Shown here piece by piece: positions 12,887 to 18,921 of a DNA stretch of 18,921 bases. The stretch's first letter is position 1. Each line of letters begins with the position of its first letter. The translations under genes and the position numbers were made by a program. The notes beneath the pieces are model-generated. The model did no database searches, was not told where the DNA came from, and saw only the letters and a program-made list of their open reading frames with translations. The DNA is from Cloacimonetes bacterium UBA5614 (GTDB taxonomy: Bacteria > Cloacimonadota > Cloacimonadia > Cloacimonadales > Cloacimonadaceae): positions 21,470 to 40,390 of the forward strand of contig DIKQ01000008.1 of assembly GCA_002424605.1 (NCBI GenBank). The letters run 5' to 3'.

Positions 12887-14245
12887 ATGCCCGGCATCAT
12901 CCACTACCTCACAATCGAAAAAGTCGCCATGCACGGTTACGGATTGGGTTTTGCAGACGGCAAGGCTGTATTCGTGCCCTTTACCATGCCCGGAGACTGT
13001 GTAAACGTCAATGTCCGCATTGAAAAGAAAGACGTTATCTTCGGCACGGTTGCTGAATATATTGACGCTTCCGACCTCAGCCAACAACCGGAGTGCGACG
13101 CCTTTGGCGGAGACAATGCCTGCGGAGGGTGCGACTGGCTGATGGCGCCTTACCGGACCCAGGTTTACTGGAAGACTGAACTGATTAAGCAAGTGTTTGA
13201 GCCCCTGAAGCTGCAGGACAGGGTAAAGCCCTGCGTTCCCTCACCCCAGCCACAGCACTACCGGAATAAAAGCTTCCTGCCTGCAGGCAAGAGCGAAACT
13301 GACCTGTACTTCGGAATGTATGAAAGGTACAGTCACAATGTAATCCCGCATAAAAGCTGCCTTCTGCAGCCCCCGGTGATGGACGAAATCCTGCAGCAAA
13401 TAGTCTCCTTTGCCCGGACAGCCCAGCTGGATCCCTATAACGAGACCACCCAAAAGGGAGTTCTGCGTCACGTGGGCATCCGGATAAACAAGGCTCAGGA
13501 TGAAATCCTGCTAATCCTCGTCACCAAGGGCAGCAAGTTTCCCTTCACAAAGCAGTTCGTTCAGACTCTCACCACCCGTTTTCCGCAGATTACCGGCATA
13601 ATCCAGAACATCAACCGCAGTGTGGGCAACGTAATCCTGGGTGATGAAGACAAGCTGTTATACGGCAGTCCGTGCCTGAATGACCTACTGGGCGGTGTGA
13701 AATACAGGCTGCATTACAAGAGTTTTTATCAGGTCAACAGCGCTACAGCGGAAAAGATGTATTCACACATCAAAAAAAGCCTGAAAGCCTCCGATACAGT
13801 GTTGGACGCGTTTTGCGGAGCCGGGACAATCGGCCTGTATGTCTGTGGCAGCGTAAAGGCAGTACACGGAGTGGAAGAAGTGCCGGAAGCCATTGCTGAC
13901 GCTGAATACAACCGGCAGCTCAACGGATTTTCCAATGCTGAGTTTCATTTGGGCTTGGTGGAGGAAGTTCTGCCTGCCCTGATGCGCAAGCATGCCTTCA
14001 CGGCTGTGGTTCTGGATCCACCCCGCAAGGGAGTGGACACCGCATCGCTCATGGCTGTTGCTTCCGCCCAAATCCCCACTGTCATCTATGTAAGCTGCAA
14101 TGCCATGACTCTGGCAAGAGACCTGAAAACCCTGCTTCAGAGCGGATATCAGGTAGAAGACATCACCCCCTTTGATATGTTTCCCCAGACCTGGCATATA
14201 GAGACAGTAGCCAGGCTGTCCCTGCCGGAAGAGAACCGGGTATGA
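12887..14245 (+). CDS. rlmD: 23S rRNA (uracil-C5)-methyltransferase, RlmD/RumA family
   Basis: This 452-residue enzyme of the TrmA/RlmC/RlmD family methylates C5 of a uridine in 23S rRNA (U1939 in E. coli). An N-terminal TRAM RNA-binding domain (about 1-62) contains GYGLGFADGKAVFVPFTMPGD. Four cysteines for a [4Fe-4S] cluster follow: C70, C79, C82 and C158. The central domain includes HYRNKSF and SFYQVN, and the SAM-binding domain includes LDAFCGAGTIGL (D307) and DPPRKG (D377). The catalytic nucleophile is C404 in YVSCNAMTLARDL, and the general base is E439 in DMFPQTWHIETVARL. All key residues are present. The ribosome binding site is weak (only a GAAG some bases upstream). Its stop overlaps the next start as ATGA, so the two are translationally coupled. 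Assignment to RlmD rather than RlmC or TrmA rests on the N-terminal TRAM and cysteine layout. Confidence 0.88.
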   Translation: MPGIIHYLTIEKVAMHGYGLGFADGKAVFVPFTMPGDCVNVNVRIEKKDVIFGTVAEYIDASDLSQQPECDAFGGDNACGGCDWLMAPYRTQVYWKTELIKQVFEPLKLQDRVKPCVPSPQPQHYRNKSFLPAGKSETDLYFGMYERYSHNVIPHKSCLLQPPVMDEILQQIVSFARTAQLDPYNETTQKGVLRHVGIRINKAQDEILLILVTKGSKFPFTKQFVQTLTTRFPQITGIIQNINRSVGNVILGDEDKLLYGSPCLNDLLGGVKYRLHYKSFYQVNSATAEKMYSHIKKSLKASDTVLDAFCGAGTIGLYVCGSVKAVHGVEEVPEAIADAEYNRQLNGFSNAEFHLGLVEEVLPALMRKHAFTAVVLDPPRKGVDTASLMAVASAQIPTVIYVSCNAMTLARDLKTLLQSGYQVEDITPFDMFPQTWHIETVARLSLPEENRV

Positions 14246-14697
14246 ACCGGATGCAACCAGTCCCGGCCTCCAGGTTATCCACGGCTGCAATCCTGCTTTT
14301 ATGCTTGTTTGCCCTGCTTTCCTGCCATAATTCTACTTCCATTTCCTGGGATGAATCCCGCATTCATACCATCCTCTACAACATAGAGCGCGCTTATAAT
14401 GACCACGACATAGATGCCCTGATGAACCATGTGCACTTTGATTACCTGCACCAGGGAATGCCACGCTGGCGGGTAAGGGAACTCTGGCTGGACCGCATGT
14501 CCGAATACCCTCTGATTGATTTCCTGAATGTCCGCATCAATCTTTTGGATGACAGGGCAACCGTTTCCTTCACAATGAAGCTGGTAAGCCCGGACGCAAC
14601 AGTTTACACGGATGAACCCGCCGACAACGGAGACCTGAGTTATTTTGCCTATATTAATTCCGACTGGTATGTATATGGTAACCGTCTGGACTACTGA
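14242..14697 (+). CDS. Small lipoprotein, possibly NTF2-like, coupled to rlmD
   Basis: The 151-residue product starts inside the rlmD stop (ATGA). Its N-terminus has a basic region, a hydrophobic stretch and a lipobox-like LLSC with C28, so it is probably a lipid-modified, exported protein. After the signal, the sequence runs ILYNIERAYNDHDIDALMNHV and later strands such as ATVSFTMKLVSP and WYVYG. This alternation of an N-terminal helix and later strands resembles SnoaL/NTF2-like folds, but it is only a guess by eye. The role is unknown. The overlap with an rRNA methyltransferase gene most likely reflects compact gene packing rather than shared function. A weak hairpin (14720-14746) lies downstream without a T-tract. 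Confidence 0.7.
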   Translation: MNRMQPVPASRLSTAAILLLCLFALLSCHNSTSISWDESRIHTILYNIERAYNDHDIDALMNHVHFDYLHQGMPRWRVRELWLDRMSEYPLIDFLNVRINLLDDRATVSFTMKLVSPDATVYTDEPADNGDLSYFAYINSDWYVYGNRLDY

Positions 14698-14719
14698 ACA
14701 TCGCCTGAGCTCGCATGCC

Positions 14720-14746
14720 CGGGGCAGATATATCAGTCCTGCTCCG
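14720..14746 (+). other. Hairpin after the lipoprotein gene, no T-tract
   Basis: CGGGGCAG (14720-14727) pairs with CTGCTCCG (14739-14746), with one G-U pair, around an 11-base loop. No run of T follows, so termination here would be weak at best. Confidence 0.35.
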
Positions 14747-14805
14747 CTGAACCGGTTATCTTATCAATATAACACATAATACTTTGAAACATAAAAGGAG
14801 AGATT

Positions 14806-15321
14806 GTGACAAAAGTAAGCAACAAACCTTCAAAGAAATTCCGCAACATAGTGATTATCCTTATTATCCTGGCGCTGGTGATAGCCATCTTTGTGGTACC
14901 CCAATACAACAAATACATGAACGCCAAGCGCGCAACGGAAATACGCACCGCCCTGGAAAATCTCCGCAATACGGTTGACCAGCAGTGGAAAAGCTCCGGC
15001 ACCATCAGCGGCATCACCGTGGAAGCTGCCCTGCAGAAAGCTGAAATCAGCCCCAAGCTTCAGGACAAGTGGCAGTTTGTGATTGCCTGGAAACTCACCG
15101 ATATCTACACAACGGAGATGGTGGAAAAGCTCCGCGATGTCAGCACCAACGAGATGGCATTTGTCTCTCCCTACCGCATGATAATGGCTTCCGCCCTGCC
15201 CGGCAATCCCGTCAGGGAAGGCACCAAAATCTGGTTTTCCGGAGAAACCAACAGCTATCATGGATTTGGAGTGGATGACAAGGTGGAACCTGACTGGACA
15301 GTGATGTTTCCCAATCCCTGA
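14806..15321 (+). CDS. Pilin-like single-helix membrane-anchored protein
   Basis: The 171-residue product starts at GTG, with AGGAGA just upstream. It has a short basic N-terminus (SKPSKKFRN-like, about 12 residues), one long hydrophobic helix (IVIILIILALVIAIFVV) and then VPQYNKYMNAKRATEIRTALENLRNTVDQQW. Apart from the start, this layout is very close to type IV pilins and pseudopilins, where the helix continues as an amphipathic coil and a globular C-terminal domain follows. The prepilin peptidase site (Gly, Phe, Glu at +5) is missing, as is any conserved Cys pair. It may be a permanently anchored pilin-like protein, or only a look-alike. The soluble part ends with DWTVMFPNP. An intrinsic terminator follows at 15381, which ends this run of genes. 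No pilus assembly genes are in the window. Confidence 0.7.
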   Translation: MTKVSNKPSKKFRNIVIILIILALVIAIFVVPQYNKYMNAKRATEIRTALENLRNTVDQQWKSSGTISGITVEAALQKAEISPKLQDKWQFVIAWKLTDIYTTEMVEKLRDVSTNEMAFVSPYRMIMASALPGNPVREGTKIWFSGETNSYHGFGVDDKVEPDWTVMFPNP

Positions 15322-15380
15322 CCCCGGACAGGGATGAAAGCATACCTTTCAATCTGATACATCCGAGGCAGACATCTTAC

Positions 15381-15410
15381 GGGGCAGGTTTTACCATACC
15401 GCCCCTTTTT
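15381..15410 (+). terminator. Intrinsic terminator after the pilin-like gene
   Basis: GGGGC (15381-15385) pairs with GCCCC (15401-15405), and GGT (15387-15389) with ACC (15398-15400), with one bulged A. Five T residues (15406-15410) follow. It separates the pilin-like gene from secA. Confidence 0.8.
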
Positions 15411-15436
15411 CTATATGTGATATCATCTGACAGCTC

Positions 15437-15528
15437 TTTCCCTCATGATACGGGAGGGTATCGTGAGCAAAGCCCTCGTATCCTCCTCGTATCGTTCCCG
15501 TATCAGGCAGGCAGGGAGGCAAATCAGG
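15437..15528. repeat. Intergenic repeat element B: 11-base periodic GATAC/GTATC units
   Basis: CGTATC occurs at 15477, 15488 and 15499, exactly 11 bases apart. On the left, GATACG (15447) and GTATCG (15458) are also 11 apart. Left and right units face each other, so the whole can fold back on itself. It is flanked by CTTTCCCTC on the left and GCAGGGAGGCAAATCAGG on the right, close to the flanks of the element at 9777-9917 although the units differ. Confidence 0.65.
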
Positions 15529-15658
15529 TTCAGGAGAAATAACTTTGTGCGATGCAATCTCTTAAGAAACGACCGGGATTATTTTCATTTGACACCAGAC
15601 ACGTTTTTATTTTGGTGTTTTATCAAAGTCTTGTGGGCTTTAGTATAAAGGATTAAAT

Positions 15659-18600
15659 ATGTTAGAAAGAATACTGCGTTCCCTGTTCGGCGATAAATCA
15701 TCCAAGGAAATAAAGAAGTACCAGCCTGTGGTAGGCGATATCAACGAAATCTTTGCAGGGCTGGCAGATTACAGCGATGACCAGTTGCGCGAACGCATCC
15801 AGCAAATCAGAGAGGAAATCAAAACCAAACTGACTCCTCTGCGGGAAGAGATTGAAGAACTGGGCAGGCGTTACCGCGAAGAAGCGGACGAAAACGAAAG
15901 AGCTCGGCTGGATAACGACATCGACCGCACCAAAAAAGAACTGAAAGACCTCAATAAAGAGACTCTGGACAGCTATCTGCCGGAAGTCTATGCCATTATC
16001 AAAGACACCAGCCGGCGTTTGCTGGGTCATAAATACATGGTGCGCGGACATGAAGTGGAATGGAATATGGTCCCCTTTGACGTCCAGCTGATTGGCGGAA
16101 TGGCCCTGCATGACGGGTATATTTCGGAAATGGCTACGGGTGAAGGCAAGACTTTGGTCGCCGTACTTCCGATGTTCCTGAATGCCCTGGTGGGCAGGGG
16201 CGTGCATCTGGTGACCGTAAACGATTACCTTGCCCAGCGCGACTCGGAGTGGATGAGTCCCGTCTATCACTTTCACGGGCTCACCGTCGGATGCATCACC
16301 ACAGGGCTTGATTTTGACCAGCGCAAGGAAGCCTATGCCTGTGACATCACCTATGGAATGAACAGCGAATACGGCTTTGACTACCTGCGCGATAATATGG
16401 CGGTCAATTCCAGCCAGCTGGTGCAGCGGGACTTCTACTATGCCATCGTGGACGAGGTGGACAGCATCCTGATAGACGAAGCCAGGACACCCCTCATCAT
16501 CAGCGGTGCCATCGCCCAGGACAAAAACTTTTACCACGAACTCAAACCGCACATCCAACAGCTTGTCTCCATGCAAAACGCTCTGGTGCAGCGCATCCTC
16601 GGTGAAATCAGGGAGGACGCCAGAGAAGATAATCCCACCGCCGATGCGGACAGATTGGGCAAAAACCTGCTATTGGTCCAGCGTGCCGCACCCAAGAACA
16701 AGGCATTTGCCAAACTGATGCAGGAAGGCGAGCTCAAGAAGCTGGTCCTGGATACGGAAGGCGTCTATCTAAGGGATAAGAAGCTACACATCCTGGATAA
16801 CGAGCTGTTCTATAAAGTGGAAGAAAAACAGAACAGCGTTGACCTCTGCGACAAGGGTAGGGATTTCCTTTCCAAAGCAGATAAGGACCTCTTTCTGGTC
16901 GATAGCCTGGATGAAATGCTTGCCAGGATAGACTCTGAGACAAACCTGACTGACGAGCAAAAGGCAGCTAAAAAGGAAAAAATCACCAATTCCTTTATGG
17001 ATAAAAGCGAACGCCTGCATAACATCAATCAGTTGCTCAGGGCTTATTCCCTGTTTGAGAACAACAACGAGTACGTCATTTTAGACAATAAAGTGGTGAT
17101 TGTGGATGAGTTTACCGGACGCCAGATGCCGGGCAGACGCTTTTCAGACGGACTGCACCAGGCGCTGGAAGCCAAGGAAAACGTTACCATCGAAGCTGGA
17201 ACCCAGACCCTGGCAACCGTCACCCTGCAGAATTACTTCCGTATGTATGAAAAGCTGGCAGGTATGACCGGAACGGCTTTGACGGAAGAATCGGAATTCA
17301 TGGAAATCTATAAACTCGGCGTGATGGCAGTCCCCACCAATGTTCCTGTCACCCGTATCGACCACGATGACGTTATCTACCTGACCAAGAACGAGAAATA
17401 CCAGGCAATCATAGATGAAATAGAGTATTGGCACAACCGGAAAAAACCCGTATTGGTAGGCACGGTAAGCGTGGAAGTGTCCGAAATCATTGGACGCCTG
17501 CTCCGTCGTAAGGGCATTGCCCACAATGTCTTGAATGCCAAACAGCACGAACGAGAAGCGGAAATCATCACAGGAGCCGGTCAGCCCGGCGCTGTTACCA
17601 TCGCCACCAATATGGCGGGACGCGGAACCGACATCAAGCTGGGAAGCGGAGTCGTTACCCGGACAAGCGAGGAATACCGCGGACTGGAAAGAGCCATTAC
17701 CGAGGATGATCCCTATGGCTTGCCGTTGGACGGATTGCACGTAATCGGCAGCGAACGCCACGAAAGCAGACGCATAGACCGCCAGCTCAGAGGTCGTGCC
17801 GGACGTCAGGGCGACCCCGGTACCAGCCGTTTTTACCTTTCCCTGGAAGACGATTTGATGCGTCTGTTCGGCTCAGACCGCATGGCGCCTATGATGATGA
17901 AGATGGGCATCAAACCCGGAGACGCCATCCGCCACCCCTGGATGACCAAAGCAGTGGAACGCGCCCAGAAACGCGTGGAAGAGCATAACTTTGAGATACG
18001 TAAAAACCTGCTGAAATATGACGAGGTGATGAACCAGCAGAGGGAAGTCATCTATTCCTACCGCCGTAACGTCCTCAAAGGCTACAGCATGAAGAACGAA
18101 GTGCTGGAAATGGTCGAGGACTGCATAGACAACCTGATTGACCTGCACATCCCCGAAGGCACCTATCCGGAAGACTGGAACCTGGAACGCCTCTGCACCT
18201 GGTTTAAGACCAACCTGAACGTTATCGTTACCCCTGAACAGCTGATGAATGACCGGCTGAACAGGATTACCCTGACCGACGAACTCAAGGAGATGCTGCT
18301 GCAGGCATACGGTGAAAAGGAAAAGCGGGTCGGCGAAGACATGATGAGGGATATTGAACGCCGTTCCCTGCTGGAAGTAGTGGACACCGAGTGGCGCGAC
18401 CATCTGCACGAGATGGACCTTCTCAAGGATGGCATCCATTTGCGCGCCTATGCAAACAAAGACCCCCTCATCGAATATAAGAAGGAATCCTTTGACCTGT
18501 TCCAGAGCCTGATTGTCCGCATCCAGGAAAGTGTTACCAAAAAAGTGTTCACCACCTATATCCTTTCCAGGGAGCAGTTGCAAAGCATGCTCCAGAATGC

Positions 18601-18802
18601 CGACATGAGCCATTCCGAGCTGAATGCCTTCCTGCATGCGCAGGAAATGATGGAGCAAAACCAGAGCCAGCATCCCATGCCGCCTGAAGCCATGGGTGAA
18701 GCGCCAAAAATCAGGCCTGTGACCGCTGAACCAAAAGTGGGACGCAATGACCCCTGCCCCTGCGGCAGCGGCAAGAAATATAAGAAATGCTGCGGAAAAT
18801 AG
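15659..18802 (+). CDS. secA: Protein translocase ATPase subunit SecA
   Basis: SecA is the ATP-driven motor that pushes unfolded preproteins through SecYEG. The 1047-residue protein has Walker A in EMATGEGKTL (G161, K164, T165), Walker B DEVD (D265, E266) followed by SILIDEARTPLIISG, and later MTGTALTE, TNMAGRGTDIKL and RQLRGRAGRQGDPG. The C-terminal zinc motif has C1033, C1035, C1044 and C1045, the site that binds SecB or ribosomes. It is about 150 residues longer than E. coli SecA. Extra sequence lies at about 50-105 (charged, coiled-coil-like REEIKTKLTPLREEIEELG), around 125-140 (HKYMVRGHEVEWNMVP) and in the preprotein-binding region at about 285-400. These insertions are of the kind seen in Bacteroidetes-type SecA and help place the organism. 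AAAGGA lies 6 bases before the ATG. A NUDIX gene starts 2 bases after the stop. Confidence 0.97.
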   Translation: MLERILRSLFGDKSSKEIKKYQPVVGDINEIFAGLADYSDDQLRERIQQIREEIKTKLTPLREEIEELGRRYREEADENERARLDNDIDRTKKELKDLNKETLDSYLPEVYAIIKDTSRRLLGHKYMVRGHEVEWNMVPFDVQLIGGMALHDGYISEMATGEGKTLVAVLPMFLNALVGRGVHLVTVNDYLAQRDSEWMSPVYHFHGLTVGCITTGLDFDQRKEAYACDITYGMNSEYGFDYLRDNMAVNSSQLVQRDFYYAIVDEVDSILIDEARTPLIISGAIAQDKNFYHELKPHIQQLVSMQNALVQRILGEIREDAREDNPTADADRLGKNLLLVQRAAPKNKAFAKLMQEGELKKLVLDTEGVYLRDKKLHILDNELFYKVEEKQNSVDLCDKGRDFLSKADKDLFLVDSLDEMLARIDSETNLTDEQKAAKKEKITNSFMDKSERLHNINQLLRAYSLFENNNEYVILDNKVVIVDEFTGRQMPGRRFSDGLHQALEAKENVTIEAGTQTLATVTLQNYFRMYEKLAGMTGTALTEESEFMEIYKLGVMAVPTNVPVTRIDHDDVIYLTKNEKYQAIIDEIEYWHNRKKPVLVGTVSVEVSEIIGRLLRRKGIAHNVLNAKQHEREAEIITGAGQPGAVTIATNMAGRGTDIKLGSGVVTRTSEEYRGLERAITEDDPYGLPLDGLHVIGSERHESRRIDRQLRGRAGRQGDPGTSRFYLSLEDDLMRLFGSDRMAPMMMKMGIKPGDAIRHPWMTKAVERAQKRVEEHNFEIRKNLLKYDEVMNQQREVIYSYRRNVLKGYSMKNEVLEMVEDCIDNLIDLHIPEGTYPEDWNLERLCTWFKTNLNVIVTPEQLMNDRLNRITLTDELKEMLLQAYGEKEKRVGEDMMRDIERRSLLEVVDTEWRDHLHEMDLLKDGIHLRAYANKDPLIEYKKESFDLFQSLIVRIQESVTKKVFTTYILSREQLQSMLQNADMSHSELNAFLHAQEMMEQNQSQHPMPPEAMGEAPKIRPVTAEPKVGRNDPCPCGSGKKYKKCCGK

Positions 18803-18803
18803 T

Positions 18804-18921
18804 ATGGAAAAATTACCACATAAGCCCAAGGTGGGGATCGGCGTGATGGTTCTAAAAGGCGGCAAGATTTTGTTGGGAAAAAGACTGGGTTCGCACGGCG
18901 CGGGGGAATTTGCGTTTCCGG
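18804..18921 (+). CDS. NUDIX hydrolase, N-terminal part, 3' end outside the window
   Basis: Thirty-nine codons are visible, starting one base after the secA stop. The sequence begins MEKLPHKPKVGIGVMVLKGG, then KILLGKRLGSHGAGEFAFP. This is the standard N-terminal strand of a NUDIX domain followed by the G.W.FPGG entry to the Nudix box, here with GEFAFP in place of the common GxWxFP. The catalytic box itself (GxxxxxExxxxxxxREUxEExGU) lies beyond the window edge. Such enzymes hydrolyse nucleoside diphosphates linked to another group. The 'KRLGSHGAGEFAFP' style resembles the small dNTP-cleaning members of the MutT/NUDT15 kind. It has no separate ribosome binding site in the 1-base gap, so it depends on translation of secA; the end of secA (GCGGAAAA) offers only a weak match. 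Confidence 0.85.
   Translation, partial: MEKLPHKPKVGIGVMVLKGGKILLGKRLGSHGAGEFAFP

Larger units (their letters stand above)
15322..15658. other. 337-base gap between the pilin-like gene and secA
   Basis: From left to right the gap holds a short unassigned stretch, the terminator at 15381-15410, the 11-base periodic repeat element (15437-15528), then an AT-rich stretch. The AT-rich part contains TTGACA (15589-15594) but no convincing -10 at normal spacing. The secA ribosome binding site AAAGGA (15647-15652) ends the gap. A 67-codon open frame across the repeat is not considered a gene. The secA promoter is presumably somewhere between 15530 and 15640. Confidence 0.6.

Noticed and set aside
15589..15624. 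TTGACA upstream of secA as a promoter
   Set aside because: Possible -10 sequences lie 10, 13 or 23 bases away, so no convincing pair. The real secA promoter cannot be placed by eye.
15445..15648. 67-codon plus-strand open frame before secA
   Set aside because: It starts inside the 11-base periodic repeat element, has an Arg/Ser-rich meaningless product and no good ribosome binding site.
17873..18865. Minus-strand open frame of 330 codons opposite the end of secA
   Set aside because: It is opposite secA, which is certain. The product is a His/Phe-rich shadow without motifs.

Overview
The window (about 18.9 kb, GC near 50 %) is a densely coded bacterial chromosome segment. The envelope genes suggest a diderm bacterium: signal peptides, a lipoprotein, a hexapeptide-repeat sugar acyltransferase and a dolichol-phosphate-mannose-type synthase. 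The SecA is about 1050 residues long, with an N-terminal insertion and the 'WNMVPFDVQLIGG' region typical of the Fibrobacteres-Chlorobi-Bacteroidetes (FCB) side of the tree. Together with the FN3 plus DUF6754-like membrane proteins, this fits Candidatus Cloacimonadota or a related FCB phylum. That assignment is an inference from protein style, not from a marker gene.

Layout. Bases 1-557 are the 3' end of groEL, closed by a textbook terminator. Bases 741-8971 hold five same-strand genes of unknown function: two large paralogs of 973 and 937 aa at the two ends, and between them two polytopic membrane proteins and one protein anchored at both ends with an extracytoplasmic domain. The first four genes are 7-11 bases apart. 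A strong hairpin separates the fourth from the fifth, and a second terminator ends the set. A small SAM methyltransferase follows. It converges on a minus-strand pair (a three-helix membrane protein, then a XerC/XerD tyrosine recombinase), with a repeat element in the convergent gap. From 11290 everything is on the plus strand: sugar acyltransferase, GT2 polyprenol-phosphate glycosyltransferase, RlmD-type 23S rRNA methyltransferase overlapping a small lipoprotein, a pilin-like single-helix protein, secA, and the first 39 codons of a NUDIX hydrolase.

How the genes may work together. The five-gene set looks like one membrane assembly. The large subunits have extracytoplasmic FN3-type domains, a coiled coil, one crossing helix and a cytoplasmic C-terminal domain closed by a second helix. 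By eye, the 380-aa subunit's extracytoplasmic domain carries the same landmarks at nearly the same spacing as that cytoplasmic domain, so related folds may sit on both sides of the membrane. This is the best candidate here for an undescribed system. The acyltransferase and glycosyltransferase probably serve envelope glycan synthesis; the rest is mainly housekeeping (GroEL, RlmD, SecA, Xer).

Two intergenic gaps (9777-9917 and 15437-15528) carry unlike sequences with the same architecture: short units repeated every 11 bases, in opposing halves, next to a similar 'GCAGGGAGG...AAATCAGG' flank. They look like members of one intergenic repeat family.
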